From NCBI RefSeq assembly GCF_003063545.1, contig NZ_NESD01000001.1, forward strand, positions 372,001 through 436,000: 64,000 nt of DNA, written 5' to 3'. The position numbers were made by a program, and so were the translations under genes. Below the pieces are notes generated by a model that had not been told where the DNA came from, did not search any database, and saw only the letters and a list, made by a program, of their open reading frames with translations. This document shows positions 1 to 9,631 of the stretch, piece after piece; positions within the stretch are counted from its first letter, which is position 1, and every line of letters starts with the position of its first letter. Source of the stretch: Limnohabitans sp. Jir61 (GTDB lineage Bacteria; Pseudomonadota; Gammaproteobacteria; Burkholderiales; Burkholderiaceae_C).

Positions 1-41
1 GGCGCCTCGGGCTTTTGTTTTTTTGACGAGAAGAAACCTGC

Positions 42-1073
42 ATGACCACTCTTGCTGTTGATTGCATGGGTGGCGACCATGGCCCGCGTGTCACGCTGGT
101 GGCCTGTCGCCGTTTCTTAGATACGCACCCAGACGCCAAACTCTTGTTGGTCGGTCTGCCTGATGCGCTGTCAACTTTCTCCCATCCCCGTGCTCAAGTC
201 GTCGCGGCCTCTGAAGTGGTGGCCATGGACGACCCCATTGAAGTGGCATTGCGCCGCAAAAAAGATTCGTCCATGCGTGTGGCGATTGAGCAAGTCAAGA
301 CCGGTGCCGCTCAAGCCGTGGTATCTGCTGGTAACACGGGTGCATTGATGGCGATCGCACGTTATCTTCTTAAAACCATTGACGGCATCGATCGCCCAGC
401 CATTGCGGGCCGCATGCCCGACTTCAAAGGCGGCGGCACGACCATGCTTGATTTGGGTGCCAATGTCGATTGCACGCCGCATCACTTGCTGCAGTTTGCT
501 GTGATGGGTTCTGCCTTGGTGTCGGTGCTCGATAACATCGAAAGCCCCACCGTTGGTTTGTTGAACATCGGCGAAGAAGACATCAAAGGTAACGAAGTTA
601 TCAAGAAAACCGGCGAATTGCTGCGAACTGCTGCTAACTCTGGTGATTTGAACTTTTATGGCAATGTCGAAGGCACAGACATTTACCAAGGCACAGTCAA
701 TTTGATCGTGTGCGATGGTTTTGTGGGCAACGTGGCCCTGAAAGCCAGCGAAGGCTTAGCGCACAAGATCAGCGAAACGCTTAAAAATTCGTTTACGCAC
801 AACATCTTCACGAAAATTGCAGCCATCTTCGCTTATCCTGTGCTTTCTGACTTCAAAGACAAGGTCGACCACCGCCGTTACAACGGTGCGGCCCTGTTGG
901 GGCTCAATGGCATCGTGTTCAAGAGCCATGGATCTGCCGATGATGTAGCCTTTGGTACTGCTTTGAACCGCGCGTATGATGCAGCTCACCATAACTTGCT
1001 CGAACGTGTGCGTTCTCGAATTGCCCATGCGGCTCCTTTGTTAGCCCTAGGACAATCAGACGTCTCGGCCTGA
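42..1073 (+). CDS. plsX: Phosphate acyltransferase PlsX
   Basis: PlsX converts acyl-ACP and inorganic phosphate into acyl-phosphate, the acyl donor used by PlsY for the first acylation in phospholipid synthesis; it is a peripheral membrane enzyme. The 343-residue length is normal for the family. The N-terminus carries the typical [11 protein letters not shown] motif, followed by SAGNTGALM near residue 96 and [11 protein letters not shown] near residue 226. The ATG has a modest purine-rich site (GAGAAG) about eight bases upstream. It is the first complete gene of a fatty-acid synthesis operon and lies 12 bp before fabH. In related genomes rpmF usually precedes it, but that position is outside the window. 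Confidence 0.97.
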   Translation: MTTLAVDCMGGDHGPRVTLVACRRFLDTHPDAKLLLVGLPDALSTFSHPRAQVVAASEVVAMDDPIEVALRRKKDSSMRVAIEQVKTGAAQAVVSAGNTGALMAIARYLLKTIDGIDRPAIAGRMPDFKGGGTTMLDLGANVDCTPHHLLQFAVMGSALVSVLDNIESPTVGLLNIGEEDIKGNEVIKKTGELLRTAANSGDLNFYGNVEGTDIYQGTVNLIVCDGFVGNVALKASEGLAHKISETLKNSFTHNIFTKIAAIFAYPVLSDFKDKVDHRRYNGAALLGLNGIVFKSHGSADDVAFGTALNRAYDAAHHNLLERVRSRIAHAAPLLALGQSDVSA

Positions 1074-1085
1074 GCCACCTGATTA

Positions 1086-2087
1086 ATGACCCTTTTCTCC
1101 CGAATCACTGGCACTGGTAGTTTTCTCCCTCCCCGCCGGTTGACCAACGCAGACTTGGTCGCGGAACTTGCCACACAAGGTGTGGAAAGCTCTGACGAAT
1201 GGATTGTTGAGCGCACAGGCATCCGTGCCCGCCACTTTGCCGCCCCCGAGGTGAGCAGCAGCGACCTGGCCTTTGAAGCTTGCAAGCAAGCCTTAGAAGC
1301 CGCGGGTCGCCGCCCCCAAGACATTGACCTCATCATTGTTGCCACATCCACACCCGATATGGTGTTCCCATCGACCGCGGCCATCTTGCAGCACAAACTC
1401 GCCCAGTTGGACGAAGATGCAGCTGGCATTGCTGGCGCTCCCGCGTTTGACGTGCAAGCGGTGTGTAGCGGCTTTATTTATGCCCTGACCGTGGCGGATG
1501 CCATGATTCGCGCGGGTAACGCCAAGCGTGCCTTGGTGGTGGGTTCTGAAATTTTTTCGCGCTTGCTCGACTTCCAAGACCGCACCACTTGCGTGTTGTT
1601 TGGTGACGGCGCTGGCGCTGTGGTGCTGGAGGCTTCTGATACGCCCGGCATTTTGGCGACCGATATTCACGCCGATGGCAAGCATGTGGGCATCTTGTGT
1701 GTGCCTGGCCATGTGCGCAACGGCAACATCTTGGGCGACCCTGTGCTCAAGATGGACGGTCAAGCTGTGTTCAAGCTGGCAGTGGGCTTGCTCGAAGGCG
1801 CGGCCCGCACCGTGCTGGACAAAGCTGGCTTGACAGAGGCCGACATTGATTGGTTGGTGCCGCACCAAGCCAACATCCGCATCATCCAAAGTACAGCCAA
1901 AAAGCTGAAACTACCTATGGAAAAGGTCGTTCTGACCGTTCACGATCATGGCAACACCTCGGCGGCTTCCATTCCGCTGGCGCTGGACAAAGCCGTACGC
2001 AGTGGCCAAGTGAAAAAAGGCGAAACCCTCATGCTCGAAGGCGTGGGTGGCGGCTTCACATGGGGTGCGGTGCTGGTCAAGCTGTAA
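1086..2087 (+). CDS. fabH: 3-oxoacyl-ACP synthase III (FabH)
   Basis: FabH starts fatty-acid chains by condensing acetyl-CoA with malonyl-ACP. The 333-residue protein shows the thiolase-fold Cys-His-Asn triad: Cys127 in AVCSGF, His in VPHQANIRI, and Asn in [10 protein letters not shown]. The C-terminal [10 protein letters not shown] glycine-rich motif is also typical. It follows plsX closely and precedes fabD in the standard fab cluster order, so co-transcription is likely. Nothing unusual was seen. Confidence 0.97.
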   Translation: MTLFSRITGTGSFLPPRRLTNADLVAELATQGVESSDEWIVERTGIRARHFAAPEVSSSDLAFEACKQALEAAGRRPQDIDLIIVATSTPDMVFPSTAAILQHKLAQLDEDAAGIAGAPAFDVQAVCSGFIYALTVADAMIRAGNAKRALVVGSEIFSRLLDFQDRTTCVLFGDGAGAVVLEASDTPGILATDIHADGKHVGILCVPGHVRNGNILGDPVLKMDGQAVFKLAVGLLEGAARTVLDKAGLTEADIDWLVPHQANIRIIQSTAKKLKLPMEKVVLTVHDHGNTSAASIPLALDKAVRSGQVKKGETLMLEGVGGGFTWGAVLVKL

Positions 2088-2127
2088 GTCTGCGCAAGAC
2101 TTGGTGTGACAAACTTCTAAATACGTT

Positions 2128-3078
2128 ATGACTTCATTTGCTTTTGTATTTCCAGGTCAAGGCTCTCAATCCGTCGGCATGCTCGACGCTTGGGGCGACA
2201 ACCCTGTGGTGGCTCAGACTTTGGCTGAGGCGTCTGACGCTATGGGCGAAGACATTGCCAAGCTGATCCATGAAGGCCCCAAAGAAGCTTTGGGCTTGAC
2301 CACCAACACGCAACCTGTGATGCTGGTCTCAGCTGTGGCCGCGTATCGTGCTTGGTTGGCCGAAGGTGGCGCCGTGCCTAGCCTGGTGGCTGGCCATTCC
2401 TTGGGTGAATACTCCGCCTTGGTCGCTTCTGGCGTGTTGACTTTGGCGCAAGCCGCGCCTTTGGTGCGCTTTCGTGCGCAAGCCATGCAAGAAGCCGTGC
2501 CCGTGGGTACAGGCGCCATGGCTGCTATTTTGGGTATGACTGCTGCGCAAGTGATTGCTGGCTGTGCCGAAGCACAAGCCACATTTGGTGCAGGTTCTGC
2601 TGAAGTAGTGGAGGCTGTCAACTTCAACGACCCCGGTCAAACCGTGATTGCTGGCAGCAAAGCTGCTGTGGAAAAAGCTTGCGAAGTGCTCAAAGCCAAC
2701 GGTGCCAAGCGCGCCTTGCCTTTGCCCGTGTCTGCACCTTTCCATTCCAGCTTGATGAAGCCAGCGGCTGAGCGCCTCAAAGAAAAACTCGCCGCCACAA
2801 GCTTTGCCGCAGCGCAAATTCCTGTGGTGAACAACATCGACGTGACGGTGGAAACCGACGCCGACCGCATGCGTGACGCCCTCTACCGCCAAGCCTTTGG
2901 CCCTGTGCGTTGGGTCGAGTGCGTGGCAGCCATCAAGGCACGCGGCGTGACCACTTTGGTCGAGTGCGGCCCAGGCAAGGTCTTGGCTGGCATGGCCAAG
3001 CGCATTGATGCAGATTTAACAGGCTTGCCTTTGTTTGACCCCGCCAGCATGGCCGAAGTCAAAACTGCGCTGGCTTAA
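2128..3078 (+). CDS. fabD: Malonyl-CoA:ACP transacylase (FabD)
   Basis: FabD moves malonyl groups from CoA to acyl carrier protein, supplying the elongation substrate. The 316-residue protein starts with the FPGQGSQ motif and has the nucleophile Ser91 in GHSLGEYSAL, with the catalytic His in APFHSSLM near residue 206. Length and motif order match the family. It sits 40 bp after fabH and 15 bp before fabG. Confidence 0.97.
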   Translation: MTSFAFVFPGQGSQSVGMLDAWGDNPVVAQTLAEASDAMGEDIAKLIHEGPKEALGLTTNTQPVMLVSAVAAYRAWLAEGGAVPSLVAGHSLGEYSALVASGVLTLAQAAPLVRFRAQAMQEAVPVGTGAMAAILGMTAAQVIAGCAEAQATFGAGSAEVVEAVNFNDPGQTVIAGSKAAVEKACEVLKANGAKRALPLPVSAPFHSSLMKPAAERLKEKLAATSFAAAQIPVVNNIDVTVETDADRMRDALYRQAFGPVRWVECVAAIKARGVTTLVECGPGKVLAGMAKRIDADLTGLPLFDPASMAEVKTALA

Positions 3079-3093
3079 CCCAAAGAGAAGAAC

Positions 3094-3837
3094 ATGAGCG
3101 AACACAAACAACACATTGCCTTGGTGACTGGCGCTTCGCGCGGCATCGGTGCAGCCATTGCCCAAGAGTTAGCCCAACAAGGCTATTTGGTCATTGGCAC
3201 GGCCACGTCAGATGATGGCGCGGCCAAAATTACCCAAGCTTTGTCAGCTCACGCAGGTTGCCGCGGTGCGAACCTGAATGTGAATGACTCAGCTGCGATT
3301 GATGCTTTGTTGGAACAAATCACCAAAGACCATGGTGCTTTGCATGTATTGGTGAACAACGCTGGCATCACCCGCGACACCTTGGCCATGCGCATGAAAG
3401 ATGACGATTGGGATGCTGTGCTCGACACCAACCTCAAAGCCGTGTTCCGCATGTCACGCGCCGTCATGCGCCCCATGATGAAGCAGCGTTATGGCCGCAT
3501 CATCAGCATCACCAGTGTGGTGGGCGCATCGGGCAACCCCGGTCAAGCCAACTATGCAGCTGCTAAGGCCGGTGTGGCTGGCATGACCCGCGCATTGGCG
3601 CGTGAGTTGGGCAGCCGCGGTATCACGGTCAACTGTGTGGCTCCAGGCTTCATCGAAACCGACATGACGGCCTCATTGCCTGAAGAACAACAAAAAGCCT
3701 TGCTGGGCCAAATCCCGTTGGGACACCTCGGCAAGCCTGCAGACATTGCACACGCTGTGGCCTATTTGGCGGGCGCGCATGCCAGTTATGTGACGGGCCA
3801 AGAACTGCACGTCAACGGTGGCATGTTCATGGCGTAA
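3094..3837 (+). CDS. fabG: 3-oxoacyl-ACP reductase (FabG)
   Basis: NADPH-dependent short-chain dehydrogenase that reduces 3-oxoacyl-ACP in each elongation round. It has the Rossmann motif TGASRGIG near residue 12, NNAG near residue 88, Ser at about 141, and the Tyr154/Lys158 pair in YAAAK. The 247-residue length is typical. An AGAGAAG site just upstream of the ATG fits as ribosome binding site. The adjoining fab genes make the FabG assignment firmer than sequence class alone, because SDRs are numerous. Confidence 0.96.
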   Translation: MSEHKQHIALVTGASRGIGAAIAQELAQQGYLVIGTATSDDGAAKITQALSAHAGCRGANLNVNDSAAIDALLEQITKDHGALHVLVNNAGITRDTLAMRMKDDDWDAVLDTNLKAVFRMSRAVMRPMMKQRYGRIISITSVVGASGNPGQANYAAAKAGVAGMTRALARELGSRGITVNCVAPGFIETDMTASLPEEQQKALLGQIPLGHLGKPADIAHAVAYLAGAHASYVTGQELHVNGGMFMA

Positions 3838-3919
3838 AGCCATTTGCATCAAAACACACAACAGAATCAATACGGTCAGTCCGTCCGGTTAAAATAGCGG
3901 TCTTATTCACAACCCTTAG

Positions 3920-4168
<249 letters not shown>

Positions 4169-4184
4169 CTACTAGGAACACCGC

Positions 4185-5429
4185 ATGAGCCGTCGTCGCG
4201 TCGTCGTGACCGGCCTGGGTTGTATCAGCCCCGTGGGTAACACGGTGGCAGACGCTTGGGCCAATCTTTTAGCTGGTAAATCTGGCATTGCCAACATCAC
4301 GCGCTTCGACGCGTCCGGCATCAATTGCCACTTCGCTGGTGAAGTGAAAGATTTAGACCTTGACCAATACATCCCTCCAAAAGAGGCGCGTGCAATGGAC
4401 AAGTTCATTCATTACGGCATTGCTGCGGCGGTGCAAGCGGTTCAAGACTCAGGCCTCGCCACTGGCGAAGCCCTGAGCGAAGAAGAAGCGACGCGCATTG
4501 GCGTCGTGATTGGCTCTGGCATTGGCGGCTTGCCGCTGATTGAAAGCATGCACGACGAAATGTTGGCCAAAGGCCCACGTCGTATTTCGCCTTTCTTCGT
4601 GCCAGCGTCCATCATCAACATGATTTCTGGTCACGTGTCCATGCGTTACGGCTTCAAGGGCCCTAACTTGGCCGTGGTCACAGCCTGCACCACAGGCTTG
4701 CACAGCATCGGCGAAGCCGGTCGTCACATTGAGTACGGCGATGCCGACGTGATGATCGCTGGCGGTTCTGAGGGCTGCATGTCGCCCTTAGGCGTGGGTG
4801 GCTTTGCCTCCATGCGAGCACTGTCAACCCGCAACGATGACCCTGCGACTGCCTCACGTCCTTGGGACAAAGACCGCGATGGTTTCGTCTTGGGCGAAGG
4901 TGCTGGCGTCATGGTGCTCGAAGAATACGAACATGCCAAAAAGCGTGGTGCCAAAATTTACGCTGAACTCGGTGGCTATGGCCTGAGTGCAGATGCGGGT
5001 CACATGACCGCACCTAATATGGACGGCCCACGTCGCGCCATGCTGAGCGCTTTGCGTAATGCTGGCGTGAATGCTGATCAAGTGGACTACTTGAACGCAC
5101 ACGGCACATCCACACCGCTGGGCGACATCAACGAAACCAACGCCATCAAGGCTGCCTTGGGCGATCACGCCAAGAAGACGGTGGTCAACTCGACCAAGTC
5201 GATGACTGGCCACTTGTTGGGCGGCGCTGGCGGCATTGAGAGTGTGTTTACGGCTTTGGCGATTTATCACCAAAAGAGCCCACCCACCATCAACATCTTC
5301 AACCAAGACCCTGAGTGCGACTTGGACTACTGCGCCAACACCGCACGCGACATGAAGATCGATGTGGCTCTCAAAAACAACTTCGGATTTGGCGGCACCA
5401 ACGGCGCGTTAGTTTTCAAACGCGTCTAA
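4185..5429 (+). CDS. fabF: 3-oxoacyl-ACP synthase II (FabF)
   Basis: FabF elongates acyl-ACPs with malonyl-ACP and affects membrane fluidity through C16 to C18 elongation. The 414-residue protein has the KAS nucleophile Cys168 in TACTTG and the two catalytic histidines in NAHGTSTP and [10 protein letters not shown]. The C-terminal GFGGTNG motif is present. It lies 16 bp after acpP, the classic acpP-fabF pair, and ends just before a hairpin that may terminate or attenuate the operon. Confidence 0.97.
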   Translation: MSRRRVVVTGLGCISPVGNTVADAWANLLAGKSGIANITRFDASGINCHFAGEVKDLDLDQYIPPKEARAMDKFIHYGIAAAVQAVQDSGLATGEALSEEEATRIGVVIGSGIGGLPLIESMHDEMLAKGPRRISPFFVPASIINMISGHVSMRYGFKGPNLAVVTACTTGLHSIGEAGRHIEYGDADVMIAGGSEGCMSPLGVGGFASMRALSTRNDDPATASRPWDKDRDGFVLGEGAGVMVLEEYEHAKKRGAKIYAELGGYGLSADAGHMTAPNMDGPRRAMLSALRNAGVNADQVDYLNAHGTSTPLGDINETNAIKAALGDHAKKTVVNSTKSMTGHLLGGAGGIESVFTALAIYHQKSPPTINIFNQDPECDLDYCANTARDMKIDVALKNNFGFGGTNGALVFKRV

Positions 5430-5439
5430 GGCTTTTGCC

Positions 5440-5874
5440 ATGTACAACGCCCCATCGGTTTCATATCCGGTGGGGCGTTGTGCTTTTCAGCATTGGCTTT
5501 TTGTTGGGTTTGCCGTGTTCACGTCAGCGGTGCTGTTGGCTTGGGCGCTGAACCAGGGTTTGACTGCAACTTGGTATGTGGCTGTTGCCGCCGCAGTACT
5601 CGGCTTACTTTTGGGATGGTGTGCATTGGGTCAAGCAGGCACGCTCACCTGGGATGGCCAAGTGTGGTGTTTGCACGACCAACGCTTAGGTCTCGAAGAT
5701 GCTTTGGGCGACGTGCATGTGGCGCTTGATGTACAAAAAGCCTTGCTTTTACGCTGGCAACCCACATCTGACAAACTGAATGCAAAACCGCAGTGGTTGT
5801 GGTTGGGCTCGCAAGCCTCAGACTACCGTTGGCAAGATTTACGTCGCGCTGTGTACCAGCGCACGGATAAGTGA
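5440..5874 (+). CDS. Hypothetical small membrane protein
   Basis: The 144-residue protein has no recognised catalytic motif. Residues about 20-37 and 43-63 form two hydrophobic segments, predicting a two-helix inner-membrane hairpin, and the rest is a Trp-rich soluble tail of about 80 residues. It lies between fabF and mucD, where many relatives carry rpoE-rse genes, and its stop nearly abuts the mucD leader. The ATG at 5440 lies inside a hairpin, so a later start such as GTG at 5470 cannot be excluded. Function unknown. Confidence 0.7.
   Translation: MYNAPSVSYPVGRCAFQHWLFVGFAVFTSAVLLAWALNQGLTATWYVAVAAAVLGLLLGWCALGQAGTLTWDGQVWCLHDQRLGLEDALGDVHVALDVQKALLLRWQPTSDKLNAKPQWLWLGSQASDYRWQDLRRAVYQRTDK
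5444..5484 (+). terminator. Hairpin after fabF, overlapping the next start
   Basis: ACAACGCCCCATCGG pairs with CCGGTGGGGCGTTGT across an 8-base loop, with one mismatch in 15 positions, and is followed by GCTTTT. It begins 15 bp after the fabF stop, so it resembles a weak intrinsic terminator. It also overlaps codons 2-14 of the following small gene. It may therefore act as an attenuator or mask the downstream start. Confidence 0.55.
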
Positions 5875-5888
5875 TTAAGGAAACAAAC

Positions 5889-7364
5889 ATGGCGCGTCCA
5901 TTTGTATTGAAACGTTCGCTCTCTCTTGGCGTGTTGTGCGCCTCTTTATGGGCCACAGGCCTGCAAGTAGCTATGGTGCAGCCTGCTGCTGCGCAGATTG
6001 TGAAAGGCTTGCCTGACTTCACTGAGTTGGTCGAGCAAGTCGGCCCCTCGGTGGTGAACATCCGAACGCTTGAGAAGGCGGCGACGCGTGAAGCTCAAGG
6101 TAACGAGCCCGATGCTGAGATGCAAGAGTTTTTCCGTCGGTTTTTTGGCGTGCCCATGCCCATTCCCAACAATCCCAATGCGCCGCGTCAGCAACGCCGT
6201 GGTCAGTCTGAAGAAGCGCAGCCTAGAGGTGTGGGCTCGGGCTTCATTCTGTCGACCGATGGTTTTGTCATGACCAACGCACACGTGGTCGATGGCGCAG
6301 ACCAAGTGATGGTGACCTTGCCTGATAAACGTGAGTTCAAAGCACGCATCGTGGGCTTAGACAAGCGCACCGACGTCGCTGTGGTGAAGATTGACGCTAC
6401 TGGCTTGCCAGCTGTAAAGATTGGCGATGTCAACCGACTCAAAGTGGGCGAGTGGGTCATGGCCATTGGTTCGCCTTTCGGTTTGGACAACACGGTGACC
6501 GCCGGCATCGTGAGCGCCAAACAACGCGACACGGGTGACTACTTGTCTTTCATTCAAACCGACGTGGCCATCAACCCCGGCAACTCAGGTGGGCCGCTCA
6601 TCAACATGCGCGGCGAAGTTGTGGGCATCAACAGCCAAATCTATTCGCGTTCTGGCGGCTTCATGGGTATCTCGTTTGCTATTCCTATTGACGAAGCTGT
6701 GCGCGTGAGTGAGCAGCTGCGTGCCACAGGCAAAGTACAACGTGGTCGCTTGGGTGTGCAGATCGACCAAGTCAACAAAGAAGTGGCCGAGTCGTTGGGT
6801 CTATCCAAAACGCAAGGTGCTTTGGTGCGTGGGGTGGAGCAGGGCTCGCCAGCGGAGAAGGCTGGCATAGAGCCGGGTGACATCATTCTGAAGTTCGAAG
6901 GCAAGACCATCGAGAAGTCGACTGACTTGCCTCGTATGGTTGGCAACACGAAGCCGGGCACACGCAGCGCCATTCAGGTTTGGCGTCGTGGCAGCACGAA
7001 AGAGATGCACATCACGGTGGGCGAGTTTGAAGCAGATAAGCCTGTCAAGAAAGCGGCTGCTGAAGAAAAACCCCAAGCCAGTAACGTTGCAAAGGTGTTG
7101 GGTCTGACAGTGGGTGAATTGACGGATACCCAAAAGAAAGAGCTCAAATTGCGCGGTGGTGTCCGCGTGGATGCTGTTGCAGAGCCTGCTGCACGCGCTG
7201 GTATTCAAGAAGGTGATGTGATTTTGGCCTTGGCTAACATCGAAACGCCCAATGTGCAGAGTTTGGAAGCGCTGACTGCCAAACTCGATCGCAGCAAGCC
7301 TGTGAGCCTCTTGATTCGTCGAGGTGAGTGGGCGCAGTACACGGTCATACGTCCTGTGCGTTAA
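5889..7364 (+). CDS. mucD: Periplasmic serine protease, DegP/MucD family
   Basis: DegP/HtrA-type protease that degrades or refolds misfolded envelope proteins. The preferred ATG at 5889 has AAGGA upstream and gives 491 residues with a Sec signal peptide ending near AAAQ. The catalytic triad is His132 (TNAHVV), Asp162 (KRTDVAVV) and Ser233 (NPGNSGGPL), followed by two PDZ domains. A longer GTG start at 5871 is in frame but lies ahead of the ribosome site. In many beta- and gammaproteobacteria mucD follows rpoE-rseA-rseB; those genes are absent here. Confidence 0.93.
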   Translation: MARPFVLKRSLSLGVLCASLWATGLQVAMVQPAAAQIVKGLPDFTELVEQVGPSVVNIRTLEKAATREAQGNEPDAEMQEFFRRFFGVPMPIPNNPNAPRQQRRGQSEEAQPRGVGSGFILSTDGFVMTNAHVVDGADQVMVTLPDKREFKARIVGLDKRTDVAVVKIDATGLPAVKIGDVNRLKVGEWVMAIGSPFGLDNTVTAGIVSAKQRDTGDYLSFIQTDVAINPGNSGGPLINMRGEVVGINSQIYSRSGGFMGISFAIPIDEAVRVSEQLRATGKVQRGRLGVQIDQVNKEVAESLGLSKTQGALVRGVEQGSPAEKAGIEPGDIILKFEGKTIEKSTDLPRMVGNTKPGTRSAIQVWRRGSTKEMHITVGEFEADKPVKKAAAEEKPQASNVAKVLGLTVGELTDTQKKELKLRGGVRVDAVAEPAARAGIQEGDVILALANIETPNVQSLEALTAKLDRSKPVSLLIRRGEWAQYTVIRPVR

Positions 7365-7394
7365 ATCCCTTTGCGAAAGTCGGAAATAGGGGCA

Positions 7395-7486
7395 TCAAAA
7401 AAATATTTTTTTGGGTCACAAAAATAGTTTTTAAGTTGGTGCTTACTAATTTAAATAATGTGTTCAAGCCCTTTTTGTATAGAATC
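7395..7486. promoter_or_regulatory. AT-rich tract in the mucD-lepA gap
   Basis: The first part of the 458-bp gap between mucD and lepA is strongly AT-rich, with an A7-T-A-T7 block around 7397-7412 and runs such as TTTAAATAAT, in an otherwise GC-rich window. It could be a promoter-proximal UP-like region or an easily melted tract. Together with the DnaA-like boxes to its right it has the outline of an unwinding element, which is inference only. Confidence 0.45.
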
Positions 7487-7504
7487 GAGGGGCTGAATGC
7501 GTTT

Positions 7505-7520
7505 TTGCGATATATCGCAA
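7505..7520. promoter_or_regulatory. Perfect 16-bp palindrome, possible operator
   Basis: TTGCGATATATCGCAA is a perfect two-fold symmetric site in the noncoding gap between mucD and lepA. Such symmetry is typical of a dimeric repressor operator. No regulator gene is adjacent and I do not recognise the motif as the site of a specific family. Confidence 0.5.
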
Positions 7521-7553
7521 GCCCAAAACTCCACGATACGGGATTGGCTGATC

Positions 7554-7631
7554 AACTCCACAGGTGTTCCACAGATCACCCACAAGTTGCCCCCAAACCC
7601 CTTTGTCAAAATGTTAATAAGTTGTGGATAA
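7554..7631. promoter_or_regulatory. Cluster of DnaA-box-like nonamers
   Basis: Three nonamers, AACTCCACA (7554), TGTTCCACA (7565) and TCACCCACA (7576), are spaced exactly 11 bp apart in one orientation. They match the consensus TTATCCACA at 6, 7 and 7 of 9 positions. A perfect box follows in the opposite orientation (TGTGGATAA, 7623-7631). Two-base spacing between weak boxes is known from DnaA-oligomer arrays in E. coli oriC. No dnaA or other origin gene is nearby, so a regulatory or titration site is as likely as an origin. Confidence 0.5.
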
Positions 7632-7746
7632 ATTCATGTTGCGAACCCGCAACGAGGCCTCACATGCGTCGAGGTCTCTATGCAAATCGGGGTTTTTGCC
7701 TACAATGAACTCCCAACTTATGCAGTTGCCATTGCTTGTTGGTTCC

Positions 7747-7777
7747 GGGCGCGTCAGCGAATGACGCGCCCTTTTTT
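7747..7777 (+). terminator. Intrinsic terminator upstream of lepA
   Basis: GGGCGCGTCA and TGACGCGCCC form a perfect 10-bp stem with a 5-base loop, followed by six T residues. This is a textbook plus-strand terminator, 383 bp past the mucD stop. A TACAAT hexamer at 7701-7706 could start a short RNA of about 65 nt ending here. Confidence 0.88.
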
Positions 7778-7822
7778 CTTGGCGCTCTCCCTTTGAATTC
7801 AATCACTTAAGTGCTCCCGTTG

Positions 7823-9631
7823 ATGAACAACATCAGAAACTTTTCAATCATTGCCCACATCGACCACGGCAAATCAACGCTTGCAGATCGTTTGATTCAG
7901 CGTTGCGGAGGACTTGAAGAGCGCGACATGTCTGCGCAAGTTCTCGACTCGATGGACATCGAAAAAGAACGTGGGATAACTATCAAAGCACAGACCGCTG
8001 CGTTGCAATACAAAGCGAAAGATGGACAGGTCTACAACCTGAATTTGATCGACACACCGGGTCACGTTGACTTCTCATACGAAGTGTCGCGTTCACTCTC
8101 TGCATGCGAAGGTGCGTTGCTTGTTGTCGATGCTTCGCAGGGTGTGGAAGCACAAACGGTTGCTAACTGCTACACCGCACTCGACCTCGGTGTGGAAGTG
8201 GTCCCCGTGCTCAACAAAATGGATTTGCCCAACGCAGATCCAGAGAACGCCAAAGCAGAAATTGAAGACGTCATTGGTATTGATGCCACCGACGCTATTC
8301 CATGCTCAGCCAAAACAGGCTTGGGAATCGATGAAATCTTAGAAGCCGTGGTGGCCAAAATTCCGCCACCGCAAGGCAACAAAGACGCGCCCCTGCGCGC
8401 CATGATCATTGACAGCTGGTTTGACAGCTACGTGGGCGTGGTGATGTTGGTGCGTGTGGTCGATGGTCGTTTGGGTAAAGGCGAGCGTTTCAAGATGATG
8501 GCCACCGAGGCCGTCTACAACGCCGACAACCTCGGTGTGTTCACCCCTGCCAACGAGCCACGTCAGTCGCTCGAAGCTGGCCAAGTGGGCTACATCATTG
8601 CGGGCATCAAAGAACTGCAAGCCGCCAAGGTGGGCGATACCATCACTTTGGAAAAGAAGCTGCCTAACAACTTAGGCCCAGCAGAGCAAGCCTTGCCTGG
8701 CTTTAAAGAAATTCAGCCACAGGTGTTCGCGGGTTTGTACCCCACCGAAGCCAACCAATACGACGGCTTGCGCGATGCGCTGGAAAAGCTCAAGCTCAAC
8801 GACGCATCGTTGCAATACGAGCCTGAAGTGTCGCAAGCGCTGGGCTTTGGTTTCCGTTGCGGCTTCTTGGGCCTGTTGCACATGGAAATCGTGCAAGAGC
8901 GCTTAGAGCGTGAGTTTGACCAAGACCTGATTACCACCGCGCCTAGCGTGGTGTACCAAGTGGTCATGCCCGGTGACGAAGTGGTGATGGTTGAAAACCC
9001 ATCCAAGATGCCCGACCAAGGCAAGCTGCACGAAATTCGCGAGCCCATCGTGACCGTGCACCTTTACATGCCGCAAGATTACGTGGGCGCAGTGATGACA
9101 CTGGCCAACCAAAAGCGCGGCATTCAAATGAACATGGCGTACCACGGTCGCCAAGTGATGTTGACGTATGAGATGCCTTTGGGCGAAATCGTGCTTGACT
9201 TCTTTGACAAGCTCAAATCGGTCTCGCGCGGCTATGCCTCGATGGACTATGAATTCAAAGAGTACCGCGCCTCTGATGTGGTGAAAGTCGACATCTTGCT
9301 CAACGGCGAGAAGGTCGATGCCTTGTCCATCATCGTGCACCGTTCACAGTCACAGTACCGTGGCCGTGCCGTGGTGGCCAAGATGCGCGAGATCATCAGC
9401 CGTCAGATGTATGACGTGGCGATTCAAGCCGCCATTGGTGCCAACATCATTGCGCGTGAAACCATCAAGGCTTTGCGCAAGAACGTGCTGGCAAAATGCT
9501 ACGGCGGCGACATCAGCCGCAAACGCAAGCTGCTTGAGAAGCAAAAAGCAGGTAAGAAGCGCATGAAGCAAATCGGTTCGGTGGAAGTTCCGCAAGAAGC
9601 CTTCTTGGCGATCTTGCAGGTGGAGGATTAA
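7823..9631 (+). CDS. lepA: Elongation factor 4 (LepA)
   Basis: LepA is a ribosome-associated translational GTPase that acts on stalled or mis-translocated ribosomes. The G1 motif AHIDHGKST opens the protein, the G3 DTPGHVDF and G4 NKMDLP motifs follow, and the C-terminal domain ends with the conserved KKRMKQIG region. The ATG at 7823 matches the usual [12 protein letters not shown] start and gives 602 residues; a GTG four codons upstream is also in frame. It overlaps lepB by one base, the classic lepA-lepB operon. Confidence 0.97.
   Translation: MNNIRNFSIIAHIDHGKSTLADRLIQRCGGLEERDMSAQVLDSMDIEKERGITIKAQTAALQYKAKDGQVYNLNLIDTPGHVDFSYEVSRSLSACEGALLVVDASQGVEAQTVANCYTALDLGVEVVPVLNKMDLPNADPENAKAEIEDVIGIDATDAIPCSAKTGLGIDEILEAVVAKIPPPQGNKDAPLRAMIIDSWFDSYVGVVMLVRVVDGRLGKGERFKMMATEAVYNADNLGVFTPANEPRQSLEAGQVGYIIAGIKELQAAKVGDTITLEKKLPNNLGPAEQALPGFKEIQPQVFAGLYPTEANQYDGLRDALEKLKLNDASLQYEPEVSQALGFGFRCGFLGLLHMEIVQERLEREFDQDLITTAPSVVYQVVMPGDEVVMVENPSKMPDQGKLHEIREPIVTVHLYMPQDYVGAVMTLANQKRGIQMNMAYHGRQVMLTYEMPLGEIVLDFFDKLKSVSRGYASMDYEFKEYRASDVVKVDILLNGEKVDALSIIVHRSQSQYRGRAVVAKMREIISRQMYDVAIQAAIGANIIARETIKALRKNVLAKCYGGDISRKRKLLEKQKAGKKRMKQIGSVEVPQEAFLAILQVED

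Noticed and set aside
7328..7708. A 126-codon frame over the mucD end and the mucD-lepA gap
   Set aside because: It starts inside mucD in another frame and crosses the AT-rich tract, the palindrome and the DnaA-like boxes; the sequence looks noncoding.
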